Origin: JBGPRB01 sp964422155
Lineage (GTDB): Bacteria; Chloroflexota; Dehalococcoidia; Dehalococcoidales; RBG-16-60-22
Length of the DNA: 64,000 nt
Direction: 5' to 3'
NCBI GenBank assembly: GCA_964422155.1
Contig: CAYQZZ010000003.1
Coordinates: forward strand, 12,462 to 76,461
Part shown: piece by piece, positions 7,389-15,323 of the stretch
How positions within the stretch are numbered: the first letter of the stretch is position 1
How the letters are laid out: every line of letters starts with the position of its first letter
The notes under the pieces: model-generated
The model's input: only the letters and a program-made list of their open reading frames with translations
Told to the model about the DNA's origin: nothing
Database searches by the model: none
Program-made: the position numbers and the translations under genes

Positions 7389-8261
7389 TTACCTTATTTC
7401 CTTATTTGATACTCTCACTTTAATATATAGGACAATATCTATTCGAATGTCTTTCATTATATCTTCTGTGTCATACTCGAATCCTTCAATGTCTGCTTGT
7501 AATTGTGGCGGCAAAAGGTTCGGTATGTTAGCGGATTCAGCTATTTCCATTAAAGCCAATATCCGAAACTTTACTAACAAAGCGTTTGCTCTTGCCTCTG
7601 AATAATCCTTGTGTAATTTAATTAACGTTTTCAATTCTTTATCTATAATGTATTTATGTTTATCATAGTATTTATCCATCATGTCATTTAACCGCATATA
7701 CACCTTATCCTTACCTCTTTGATCTTTTAGACCAAAACCATCACTATCTAATAAACGACTTATTGAACGGATAATTATTATTCGTTTACTGCGTTTTTCT
7801 TTCTTTTTCAGATACTTTTCTTCCAGTGCACGCTCAAAATTTTCAACCTCTTTTTTTGCCTCATTGGCATCGCTTACCACTGGTACTGTAATATTCATTA
7901 ATTCAATTATCTTTTTACACGTTACCAAATATTTTTGCCAATCAATATTTTTAATTTCCTCTTTTTCTGCTAATTGGAAAAGGCGTCTTTCCATTTTGCA
8001 GAGAATAGAAATGATATTGTAATATTTAATAGTTTTCATCATCGAAGTATCTATTATATTTCCATCAGTTTGAATATCAGCAATTAGTGTCCTTTTATCA
8101 TTCATTGAGTTATGAATTAAGGAGCTGATGAACCAAATAGATGCTATTCCCCAGAGTATATAACTCCAAACATTGGCTTCATTGATATAAGTCATAATAC
8201 CGCCAATGAAAAGTGCTATTATTGGCCCAACAGATATTTTAAATGAGCAAATCATATTCAT
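7389..8261 (-). CDS. Membrane-anchored protein of unknown function, AT-rich
   Basis: The 290-residue protein has two N-terminal hydrophobic segments (about residues 11-26 and 30-48). A long charged cytoplasmic part follows, rich in Lys, Glu and Ile and probably helical. The gene is clearly more AT-rich than pcrA and mutL on either side, with codons such as ATA and AAA favoured, which suggests recent acquisition. I recognise no domain. It lies alone, convergent with pcrA and next to a repeat cluster. Confidence 0.6.
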   Translation of the reverse strand: MNMICSFKISVGPIIALFIGGIMTYINEANVWSYILWGIASIWFISSLIHNSMNDKRTLIADIQTDGNIIDTSMMKTIKYYNIISILCKMERRLFQLAEKEEIKNIDWQKYLVTCKKIIELMNITVPVVSDANEAKKEVENFERALEEKYLKKKEKRSKRIIIIRSISRLLDSDGFGLKDQRGKDKVYMRLNDMMDKYYDKHKYIIDKELKTLIKLHKDYSEARANALLVKFRILALMEIAESANIPNLLPPQLQADIEGFEYDTEDIMKDIRIDIVLYIKVRVSNKEIR

Positions 8262-8302
8262 TGCCCCTATTCTACCACTTTTAAATTCTAGTTCAAGATA
8301 TA

Positions 8303-8601
8303 AACGGGGCGTCTAAGAGGGGTGCAGACCCCTCTTTCTCTTTCTTCCCCCTTCCCATCGGGAAGGGGTTCACCCTGAAGGTTCTCCCTGAAGGGGATAA
8401 AGGGGGATGGGGAAAAACGGACTGGATTCCAGCCTACGCTGGAATGACAACGTGAATAAAATCCCTCTCTATCTCCCTTTACGAAAGGGAGAGGCGTCAA
8501 TTTCCGCCTTTGGTAAAGGGGGATTAAGGGGGATTTAGAACTAATATCTTCCTCATCTCATCCTAACGGGGCGTCTAAGAGGGGTGCAGACCCCTCTTTC
8601 T
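8303..8601. repeat. Pair of identical 37-base direct repeats with nested palindromes
   Basis: The 37-base unit starting AACGGGGCGTCTAAGAGGGG occurs at 8303-8339 and, identically, at 8565-8601. A shorter relative is at 25924-25950. Between the copies are CCCTGAAGG units, a fragment of the GGAATGAC repeat family (about 8416-8450), and inverted CTCTCCCTTT-like blocks. From 8602 to 8700 are further CCCCCTCC/GGAGGGGG inverted blocks. No gene is supported in 8262-8747. Confidence 0.7.
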
Positions 8602-8709
8602 ATTTTCTTCCCCCTCCTTTTTAAAGGAGGGGGATTAAGGGGGTGGATTTTATAACCCCCTTTTTGACTCAATTACTTTAAAAGATTAAACTTTAATAAA
8701 AAGAAAGAC

Positions 8710-8738
8710 TTGACAAAATACACGATACCGTGTAAGAT
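8710..8738 (+). promoter_or_regulatory. mutL promoter giving a near-leaderless mRNA
   Basis: TTGACA (8710-8715) and TAAGAT (8733-8738) are 17 bases apart. The mutL ATG is at 8748, only ten bases beyond the -10 box, and there is no ribosome site between. The transcript should begin at or within about three bases of the start codon. Confidence 0.7.
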
Positions 8739-8747
8739 ATCAGCAAC

Positions 8748-10463
8748 ATGCACATTAAAGTTCTTGATAAAGAAACAATCGCTCAGATTGCCGCCGGCGA
8801 GGTGGTGGAGAGGCCGGCTTCGGTGGTGAAGGAACTGGTGGAAAACGCCCTTGATGGGGGGTCGAGCCAGATTGCGGTGGAGATAAGGGGCGGGGGCATC
8901 AGCCTGATAAAGGTCACGGATAATGGCAGTGGCATTCCCGCCGGTGAGGTTGCGCTGGCATTCGAACGGCATGCCACCAGCAAGATAAAAAGTCCTCAGG
9001 ATTTGCAGAATATCGGCAGTCTCGGCTTCCGCGGCGAGGCACTGCCCAGTATCGCCGCCGTGGCCCAGGTAGAGATGGTCACCTGCGCCGACGGCGAAAA
9101 GTCGGGTACCTTTATCAGCCTGGAGGACGGCGTTACCGCGCCAAAAAGGAGTCAGTCGCGGACCCTCGGCACCACGGTCACGGTGAGAAATCTGTTCCGA
9201 CGTGTCCCGGCCCGACTGAAATTTCTAAAATCGGTGCCCACCGAGAACAGCCACGTCGCCAACGTGGTCAGCCAGTACGCCTTAGCCTTCCCCGAGGTAG
9301 CTTTCAGTCTGTTAATAGATGGTAAGGAAAATCTACGGACGTCAGGGAAGGGGAAGTTGCTCGATGCTATTATCGATGTCTATGGCGTCGAAATGGCCAG
9401 GAAGATGCTGCCCGTTGGTGTTCAGGATGTAGCATGGTCGGGAGGTCAGTCAACCCCGGATGTCCGTGTCTCGGGCATGGTCGGCTCACCGGAATTAGGA
9501 AGGGCGGGGCGAGGTTATTTAAGCTTCTTCGTCAACCGACGCTGGGTGAGCAGCCGACTCCTCTCGTATGCTGTGGAGGAGGCTTACTCCGGACTGCTCA
9601 TGACGGGCAAGCACCCGGTGGCCGTGCTCGATATCTCCCTGCCGCTAGGTGAGGTCGACGTCAATATCCATCCCGCCAAGAGCGAGGTGAAGTTCCGCAA
9701 TGAGTCCGATATCTTTCGTGCCGTCCAGAGGGCCGTCCGACAGGCCCTCGTGGCACAGATGTCCGTGCCCAGAATCGAAGAGGTGGCCGCTCCGTATAGC
9801 GCGCCGACCTCTCATCGAGGGCAGCTCTGGACGCCGATGGCAAGTGCAACAAGACCTGCTCCGCCGGACGAGGTCGCCCCGCCCCTGACCCTGTCCCTGC
9901 CGGTGCTGCGGGTCGTGGGACAGGTCATGAGCCGCTACATCGTCGCCGAGGGACCCGACGGACTCTACCTTATCGACCAGCATGCCGCCCACGAGCGCGT
10001 CCGGTTCGACAAGCTCCGACGGCAGAGGGAACAGCGACAGCCGGACGTGCAGGGACTGCTGGAGCCATCGACCTTCGAGGTGACGCCACGACAGGACGAG
10101 ATATTGAAGTCGTGCTACGGGGAGCTGGCCGACTTCGGGTTTTCTCTGGAGCCCTTCGGAGATAGAACGTATCTGGTGCGGACCGTGCCGGCGCTGGTGG
10201 CCGGGGACGACTGGCCGGGGATGTTAAGGGAACTGCTCGACGCGCTTTCGGGGGAGGAGAAAAGTAAGTGGGAGGAGAAAATTATAGCCTCGATTGCCTG
10301 TCACGGGGCGGTCAAGAGCGGACAGGCCTTAACCGACGACGAAATGAGGGGACTGGTCAGGCAGCTGGAGCAGGCGGCCAACCCGCATACCTGCCCCCAC
10401 GGTAGGCCTACGGTAATCAGGTTGAGCACGGCGCAGCTGGAGAGGGAGTTCGGGCGGGGCTAA
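8748..10463 (+). CDS. mutL: DNA mismatch repair protein MutL
   Basis: MutL links mismatch recognition by MutS to strand incision. The 571 residues hold the GHKL ATPase (VVKELVENALDGG, TDNGSGI, FRGEALPSIA), a transducer domain with DVNIHPAKSEV, a proline-rich linker near 345-380 and the C-terminal dimerisation domain. The C-terminus has DQHAAHERVRFD, ACHGAVKSGQALT and CPHGRPT, the metal motifs of nicking MutL. The last acidic position of the DQHA motif is Asp rather than the usual Glu. No mutS is in the window. It starts without a ribosome site. Confidence 0.95.
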   Translation: MHIKVLDKETIAQIAAGEVVERPASVVKELVENALDGGSSQIAVEIRGGGISLIKVTDNGSGIPAGEVALAFERHATSKIKSPQDLQNIGSLGFRGEALPSIAAVAQVEMVTCADGEKSGTFISLEDGVTAPKRSQSRTLGTTVTVRNLFRRVPARLKFLKSVPTENSHVANVVSQYALAFPEVAFSLLIDGKENLRTSGKGKLLDAIIDVYGVEMARKMLPVGVQDVAWSGGQSTPDVRVSGMVGSPELGRAGRGYLSFFVNRRWVSSRLLSYAVEEAYSGLLMTGKHPVAVLDISLPLGEVDVNIHPAKSEVKFRNESDIFRAVQRAVRQALVAQMSVPRIEEVAAPYSAPTSHRGQLWTPMASATRPAPPDEVAPPLTLSLPVLRVVGQVMSRYIVAEGPDGLYLIDQHAAHERVRFDKLRRQREQRQPDVQGLLEPSTFEVTPRQDEILKSCYGELADFGFSLEPFGDRTYLVRTVPALVAGDDWPGMLRELLDALSGEEKSKWEEKIIASIACHGAVKSGQALTDDEMRGLVRQLEQAANPHTCPHGRPTVIRLSTAQLEREFGRG

Positions 10464-10473
10464 AAGAACTACT

Positions 10474-10555
10474 GTCATTGCGAGGAGTCCTTCAGCTGAA
10501 GGACGACGAATCAATCTCTATCAATGTCGATATTGGATTGCTACGATTATTTGAT
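10474..10555. repeat. Fragment of CATTGCGAG-type dispersed repeat
   Basis: TGTCATTGCGAGGAGTCCTTCAG followed by CGACGAATCAATCTC resembles the fragment at 14966-15022. It probably reflects a decayed copy of the same element. It occupies the mutL/endonuclease gap. Confidence 0.4.
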
Positions 10556-10584
10556 ATCATGTAGCGGTCAAATGAAAACTTAAA

Positions 10585-11037
10585 CTATCCCTCCCCCTCT
10601 ACCTGTTGATGTATCTCGTCCCAGCGTACCATGCCGTCCAAAATAAGCTGTTTAATCTTTCTTTGTTGCGGCGTAAGCTGGGCGCTTTTCCCCGTCTTTA
10701 CCTCCAGAATCACGATTTCCTTGGGGTCGCCCTTGGCCAGGCCGGGAAACACTATCATGTCGATGGGACTGCCGATAAAGCGCACTTCTGTCGGGTCGTA
10801 TTTGAAGTCGGGGAAAAATGGCACCATTTGCTCGGTGAACTTGCCGCCCAGGACGGCCCGACTATGTGTAATGGCCGACTTCCTCGCTTGCTCCATCTCC
10901 GACTGCCATTTTTGTGTTTCGGCGTCGCGCCATTCCCGGAACCTCTTTTCGAATTTCAGTCGGGTGATATAGTGGCTCAGGACGATAATCAGGACGGCGA
11001 CGACTACGACAATGGCGATGATGGCGGCGGTTTCCAT
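10585..11037 (-). CDS. Membrane-anchored endonuclease-like protein (Holliday junction resolvase-related)
   Basis: From the ATG at 11037, preceded by AGGAGG, the protein has 150 residues. It has one N-terminal membrane segment (AAIIAIVVVVAVLIIVLSHY), a basic coiled stretch, and a restriction-like nuclease core. In that core, GSPIDMIVFPG and EIVILEVKTGKS give the D...ExK catalytic pattern. It resembles the family annotated as endonuclease related to archaeal Holliday junction resolvase. The membrane anchor suggests action on incoming or envelope-near DNA, which is inference. It is convergent with mutL. Confidence 0.72.
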   Translation of the reverse strand: METAAIIAIVVVVAVLIIVLSHYITRLKFEKRFREWRDAETQKWQSEMEQARKSAITHSRAVLGGKFTEQMVPFFPDFKYDPTEVRFIGSPIDMIVFPGLAKGDPKEIVILEVKTGKSAQLTPQQRKIKQLILDGMVRWDEIHQQVEGEG

Positions 11038-11068
11038 AACGGGCCTCCTGAGCAAAATTTACCAGACT

Positions 11069-11141
11069 GTCATCCCGACGAAAGTCGGGATCCAGTAGTG
11101 GAGGAGAAGGGGGTCTGGATTCTGGCCTACGCCAGAATGAC
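11069..11141. repeat. Palindromic dispersed repeat
   Basis: It runs from GTCATCCCGA to CCAGAATGAC. Internal hairpins pair CCCGACG with AGTCGGG, and TTCTGGC with GCCAGAA. It belongs to the GTCATTCTGA family. Confidence 0.6.
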
Positions 11142-11174
11142 AAGCCTGCTTAAGCTAAGTATTACGCGACTGTT

Positions 11175-11774
11175 TTAACCCGGCTTTTTATTCTTCACAG
11201 GTGAAGGACTCCCGGGTTTGACCAGCGGGATGCCCTTGGCGCAGAGCGGGCATTCTCCCGGCTTGTAGGTAATAACCTGCGTCCGGTGACAGGCATAGAA
11301 CGGCGCGCCGAAAACGGGTTCCTGCGCTGAGCGGAGAACGAGCACACCGACGCCGACCACCTGGCCTTCCAGCTTTTTCACCGCGGCAATGACCTCATTG
11401 ATGGAACCGCCGGTGGTCAGCACGTCATCAACTACCAGCACCTTTTCACCGGGGTCGATGTGGAAACCGCGACGGAACACCCGACCGCTCCCGCTGGACT
11501 CGTCCTTCTCGGCGAAGATGCCGCGTACGCCGAGCTGACGGGCGGTCTCATACGCGAGTATAATGCCGGGGGTGGTCGGACCAGCCACGACGGTAGCTCC
11601 TGCTTTGCGGTAATGGTCAGCAATCATCCGGCATAGCTTTTCCGTGTATTCGGGGTATTGAATGACCAGTGCTTTCTCCCAGTAAATCGGGGAATGCAGG
11701 CCGGAAGCCAGCAGGAAATGCCCCTTGAGTAAAGCGCCCGACCTCTCGAACATTGCCTCGACGCTATCTGCCAT
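11175..11774 (-). CDS. pyrE: Orotate phosphoribosyltransferase
   Basis: It transfers the ribose phosphate of PRPP to orotate in pyrimidine synthesis. The 199-residue protein has the PRPP loop VLVVDDVLTTGGSINEVI. The N-terminal GALLKGHFLLASGLHSPIYWEKA is typical of the thermophilic/archaeal-like PyrE form. After the family's normal end there is a low-complexity tail (KPGSPSPVKNKKPG). It is encoded by a CTTCAC/GTGAAGG palindrome like those in intergenic repeats, so a repeat may have extended the frame. It lies 39 bases downstream of lepB. Confidence 0.9.
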   Translation of the reverse strand: MADSVEAMFERSGALLKGHFLLASGLHSPIYWEKALVIQYPEYTEKLCRMIADHYRKAGATVVAGPTTPGIILAYETARQLGVRGIFAEKDESSGSGRVFRRGFHIDPGEKVLVVDDVLTTGGSINEVIAAVKKLEGQVVGVGVLVLRSAQEPVFGAPFYACHRTQVITYKPGECPLCAKGIPLVKPGSPSPVKNKKPG

Positions 11775-11813
11775 ACTTATTGCTCCGACCTGTCTTATGC
11801 TGATATCCCGAGG

Positions 11814-12365
11814 TTATTCACTACTATAATTGGCGCTGGTCAGCTGGTCGCCCAGCGGATAACCGGGCACGACCCCCCAATCGGCGGGCGGCCATGTTAT
11901 CAGCCAGGCTTTACCGATCAGGTTCTCGCGCGTCATAAGCCATCCCCGGTGAGAGTCGTTACTGATATCACGGTTGTCACCGAGGACGAAGTAGTTGTCG
12001 TCTGGGACTTTCTCCTTGCCCAGAGTATAGCTGAAAGAGCGCTTGACGTAGGGTTCGTCCAGCTTCACGCCATTGACGTACACCACGCCTTTTATCACCT
12101 CGACCATATCGCCGGGCAGGCCGATGATGCGCTTGATGAACTCTTCCTCCCGTCCGTCAGGGGCTTTTAAGATGACCACGTCACCCCGCTGCGGTTCGTG
12201 GAACCAGTAAACGGCTTTGTTGACCACCACTCGCTCGCCCTCGAAGAAGCTGGGTTCCATGCTCGTCTGGAACACTTCATAGGTCTGGATGCTTTGTCTG
12301 GCGGCGATAAATATTATCAGGGCCAGTGCGACTGTTATCAGGAATTCACGTAGAAAAGTCTTCAC
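11814..12365 (-). CDS. lepB: Signal peptidase I
   Basis: This membrane serine protease removes signal peptides from exported proteins. The 183 residues have one N-terminal membrane helix (FLITVALALIIFIAARQSI), then the catalytic Ser in SMEPSFFEGERVVVNK and the catalytic Lys in EEFIKRIIGLPGD. The GDNRDISNDSHRGW box follows. Size and single anchor match the compact Gram-positive-type enzyme. It is followed by pyrE on the same strand. Confidence 0.94.
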   Translation of the reverse strand: MKTFLREFLITVALALIIFIAARQSIQTYEVFQTSMEPSFFEGERVVVNKAVYWFHEPQRGDVVILKAPDGREEEFIKRIIGLPGDMVEVIKGVVYVNGVKLDEPYVKRSFSYTLGKEKVPDDNYFVLGDNRDISNDSHRGWLMTRENLIGKAWLITWPPADWGVVPGYPLGDQLTSANYSSE

Positions 12366-12506
12366 GATATTTTAGCCTTGACTATTGCTCAATTATACCC
12401 TATTTTTCTTCGTCCTGCCACTGTAAGGTCGATTGCCGGGGACCGTTCTTGCCAAAAACTGCCATCGGTATTACGATAGAGGAGGCCGCTCCGGTGGAGG
12501 TATGAC

Positions 12507-12971
12507 GTGCCGAAAATGAAAGCAAAGCTCGCGGCGTTGGTTCGACTCTCTAAAATGACCCGCATATTGCTGGCGGTTTTTTGTGTGCTGGTGATATGCG
12601 TTGTTTTTGTCGGACTTGACAATGCCCCCGGCATTATTCTGGGCTGGCTGGCGACTGCAGTACTGATAACGGAACTGACCCGCCGGTGGCGGAAGGTAAG
12701 GAATTTCCTCATCCTCGGTTTTGCCTCATTTGCCGGCGCCATTTTGCTTTCTTTCCTCCACGAGGTCGTCGTCTATCCTCTCGCGGGTATCATAGGGGGT
12801 GATGCCGCGTTACAGAGTCGGGCGCTGGACGTTTTTCATGAGGCAATCTCTCTGTTAATATTGTTTGTTACTCCGATGGGTATCTTTATCGGTGTCGTGG
12901 GGGCTGTCGTCCTGGTCATTTTACACTTGATAGCGCTGTTGAGTAAAAAGAGCGTTTCCTCCGGTACTTGA
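12507..12971 (+). CDS. Membrane protein of unknown function
   Basis: The 154-residue protein starts at GTG 12507 behind a GGAGG site. It has four hydrophobic segments, roughly residues 19-35, 38-52, 66-90 and 115-145. The charged face between segments 2 and 3 (TRRWRKVR) is positive and should face the cytoplasm. No conserved motif is recognised. It is divergent from lepB and leads into plsY, with which it may be co-transcribed. Confidence 0.65.
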   Translation: MPKMKAKLAALVRLSKMTRILLAVFCVLVICVVFVGLDNAPGIILGWLATAVLITELTRRWRKVRNFLILGFASFAGAILLSFLHEVVVYPLAGIIGGDAALQSRALDVFHEAISLLILFVTPMGIFIGVVGAVVLVILHLIALLSKKSVSSGT

Positions 12972-13041
12972 CCGACGGGGTAGTTTTGTTTTATTATACC
13001 AAGACGCTCAAGGTATTGTCTCTGGTCGGGAGCTATAAGAG

Positions 13042-13677
13042 ATGGAAATAGTATATACTGCTTTGCTGGCTGTAGCTGCCTTTGGGCTCGCCTCCATTCC
13101 TTTTTCCGTCCTCGTCGGCCGCTGGTTCCTCGGCAAAGACATCACGGACTACGGGGACGGCAATCCCGGCGCTGTCAATGTCTTCAGGGCGGGGGGGCAA
13201 AAGCTGGGTTATCTCGCGGTGTTCCTGGATGTAGCCAAGGGTGTCCCCTTTGTTTTCCTGACGTATTATAATTTCGGACTTTCCGAGCTAGCTGTTGTTG
13301 TTGTGGCGATATGCGCGATATTGGGCCATGCTTTCTCGCCGTTTCTTCGCTGGCATGGCGGGAAGGCGGTGGCGGTTACCTTCGGGGTGCTGCTGGCGCT
13401 ACCTCAGCACGAGATTTTACTGGCGTTTATCGCCTTTATGGTCCTGGGTTTTCTCTTCATTGAAATCGATGCCTGGACAGTAATGTTCGGCGCTGCCGGC
13501 ACGCTGGCTTATCTGGCTGTCACCAGGGGAGGCTCCTGGGAAACATTTTTGATGCTGTGTATACTGGCCATACTGGCTTTCAAGCATTTTGAAGCCCTGC
13601 ATACCTTTCCCGGTTTCCACGGAAGATTCGTCCGCTTTGTCCAATCGATAATACATGGGGCCATGTTCACCATTTAG
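13042..13677 (+). CDS. plsY: Glycerol-3-phosphate acyltransferase PlsY
   Basis: It acylates glycerol-3-phosphate from acyl-phosphate, the first step of phospholipid synthesis in most bacteria. The 211-residue integral membrane protein carries the PlsY motifs SIPFSVLVGRWFLGKDI, GNPGAVNVFRAGG and FLRWHGGKAVAVTFGVLLAL. This is a standard length. A glycosyltransferase gene starts 12 bases downstream, suggesting a lipid-related operon. No plsX is in the window. Confidence 0.9.
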   Translation: MEIVYTALLAVAAFGLASIPFSVLVGRWFLGKDITDYGDGNPGAVNVFRAGGQKLGYLAVFLDVAKGVPFVFLTYYNFGLSELAVVVVAICAILGHAFSPFLRWHGGKAVAVTFGVLLALPQHEILLAFIAFMVLGFLFIEIDAWTVMFGAAGTLAYLAVTRGGSWETFLMLCILAILAFKHFEALHTFPGFHGRFVRFVQSIIHGAMFTI

Positions 13678-13689
13678 GAAGGCTGAAGC

Positions 13690-14838
13690 ATGTTATATCA
13701 GGGAGTAATTGCGGCTGTTCTGGCAGTCTTTCTGCTCAATCTCGTTCTTAATTTGAGGAGTCTCAAGGTCCCCGGCAGCAATAGTAAAGTCCCCCGGCCG
13801 GCGCCCCTTATCTCCGTCCTCGTCCCGGCGCGGGACGAAGAAGCGAACATCAGGGCATGTCTGGAGTCTCTGCAGAAACAGGACTATCCCAATTTTGAGA
13901 TTCTGGTGCTGGATGATAACTCGGCAGACAACACGGCAGGCATTGTCAATGAGATGGCGTCCCGGGATAGTCGCATCCGACTGTTCAGGGGTGAGCCCCT
14001 GCCCGAGGACTGGGCGGGTAAACCATTCGCCTGCTACCAGCTGGCCCAGAGGGCAAGTGGCTCCTGGCTGCTGTTCGTGGACGCCGATACGGTTCATGCG
14101 CCCCATATGCTGCGCAGCGTGCTTTCCCTGGCTCTGGAGTCCAGGACATCCATGCTTTCGGGTTTTCCCCGCCAGCTGGCTAGCTCTTTACCCGAGAAAA
14201 TTGTCATACCGGTAATATATTTCATCATTCTGGGCTGGCTGCCTTTATGGTGGCTCCACCGTTCCCGAACCCCCAGGCCGTCCATGGCTATCGGCCAGTT
14301 CCTGCTCTTCCCCAGGGATGAGTACTGGCGTATCGGCGGGCATAAGGCGGTGCAGTCCAGAATCGTGGAAGATGTCTGGCTGGGCATCGAGGTAAACCGT
14401 CACGGCGGCCGTCACCTGGCCGTCGACCTCTCTCCCGTGGTCTCCTGCAATATGTACCGGGACATAGGGACGATGTGGCATGGCCTGGGCAGGTCGATTT
14501 ATTCGATTGCGGCCATGGCTCCTTTAGGACTGGCCGGGCTGCTGGTGGCGGCGAGCCTTTTCTATATCGGGCCGTTCTACTGGCTCTGGAGGGGATTTTT
14601 TTCGACTTACGAGCCTATCCTCTGGCGCGGGATAGTGGTTTCTCAGGTGGTGGTAATATTATTCATGCGGTGGCTGATAGATAGCCGTTTCCGGGAGCCG
14701 GCTATTTCTATCTGGTTCCACCCGCTTGGTTTCCTGTTCTATTTTGTGAACGTTCTCTATGCCGGCGGCAGATGGCTGGCTGGTACTGGTGTCACCTGGA
14801 AAGAGCGTTTCTACGGCCGTGAATCGACGGTGGAATAA
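13690..14838 (+). CDS. Membrane-bound family 2 glycosyltransferase
   Basis: The 382-residue enzyme has an N-terminal anchor and a GT-A domain. That domain starts ISVLVPARDEEANIRACL and contains VLDDNSADNT and the metal-binding LFVDADT. Several C-terminal membrane helices follow. The plan resembles the glycosyltransferases of carotenoid or hopanoid glycosylation (CrtQ- and HpnB-like), but the acceptor cannot be told. It follows plsY closely, so a glycolipid product is plausible. Confidence 0.85.
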   Translation: MLYQGVIAAVLAVFLLNLVLNLRSLKVPGSNSKVPRPAPLISVLVPARDEEANIRACLESLQKQDYPNFEILVLDDNSADNTAGIVNEMASRDSRIRLFRGEPLPEDWAGKPFACYQLAQRASGSWLLFVDADTVHAPHMLRSVLSLALESRTSMLSGFPRQLASSLPEKIVIPVIYFIILGWLPLWWLHRSRTPRPSMAIGQFLLFPRDEYWRIGGHKAVQSRIVEDVWLGIEVNRHGGRHLAVDLSPVVSCNMYRDIGTMWHGLGRSIYSIAAMAPLGLAGLLVAASLFYIGPFYWLWRGFFSTYEPILWRGIVVSQVVVILFMRWLIDSRFREPAISIWFHPLGFLFYFVNVLYAGGRWLAGTGVTWKERFYGRESTVE

Positions 14839-14845
14839 AAAAAGT

Positions 14846-15022
14846 GTCATTCTGGTCCTGAACGTAGTGAAGGGGAAGAATCCGCTTGCACGCCGAAGCT
14901 TTAGCGTAGGCGTGTCATTCCCAACCTTATCGGTAATCCAGTTCTATCACTCCTTTTTCCCTCGATGTCATTGCGAGCCCGATGTAATCGGGACGAAGCA
15001 ATCCGTCTCTGCCTCACTCCCT
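14846..15022. repeat. Decayed dispersed repeats
   Basis: GTCATTCTGG with GAAGAATCCG at 14846-14883, GTGTCATTCCC near 14910, and GTCATTGCGAGCCCGATG with GAAGCAATCCG at 14966-15012 are parts of the palindromic repeat families seen elsewhere. Nothing coding is seen in 14839-15066. Confidence 0.55.
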
Positions 15023-15066
15023 TCTCTTTTCTTTTACCCTAACAACTCTTGATGAAAATGGCGGAT

Positions 15067-15094
15067 TTGACAAATACGAAAAAATCAGTATAAT
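15067..15094 (+). promoter_or_regulatory. Consensus sigma70-type promoter
   Basis: TTGACA (15067-15072) and TATAAT (15089-15094) are perfect consensus boxes with a 16-base spacer. They match the arrangement at 4266-4293. Confidence 0.8.
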
Positions 15095-15100
15095 CATACT

Positions 15101-15212
15101 CACGTGACATAAAAAAGCCTTGAATTATATAACAGTGGGTGGGTGTGATGATAGCTGTGAAATAAGGGCACTGGTACCGCTTTAATGGCGATAGCCGGTG
15201 CCATTTTTTATT
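15101..15212 (+). ncRNA. Untranslated leader with T-box-like core, upstream of SnoaL-like genes
   Basis: About 110 nt run from a consensus promoter to an intrinsic terminator. The segment AAGGGCACTGGTACCGC (15164-15180) contains UGGUACCGC, as in the T-box antiterminator bulge. The leader is far too short for a T-box stem I and specifier, and the downstream genes are not amino-acid genes. The G-rich part (15135-15150) and the terminator resemble the leader at 4300-4405. A five-codon ORF (MIAVK) ends just before the hairpin. Confidence 0.5.
15166..15212 (+). terminator. Intrinsic terminator at the end of the leader
   Basis: GGCACTGG (15167-15174) pairs with CCGGTGCC (15195-15202). An inner ACCGC/GGCG pairing and a six-T run complete it. 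It lies 112 bases before the first SnoaL-like gene, so read-through must be regulated or partial, unless a second promoter exists. Confidence 0.75.
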
Positions 15213-15323
15213 GGGCAAAGAGATAAAGGAGGTAATGCCTATTGAATAAAAGAAATCAGGGTGTTTAATAAAGGATTTAAACTATACCAATGAAATTTTT
15301 AAAAAGTAAAGGAGGTAAATACC

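Noticed and set aside
8288..8500. A 70-codon minus-strand ORF as a gene
   Set aside because: It lies inside the repeat cluster and its residues mirror the palindromes.
15101..15212. Canonical T-box riboswitch
   Set aside because: Only the UGGUACCGC core fits. The leader is about half the needed length, no stem I or specifier loop can be drawn, and the genes downstream are not amino-acid related.
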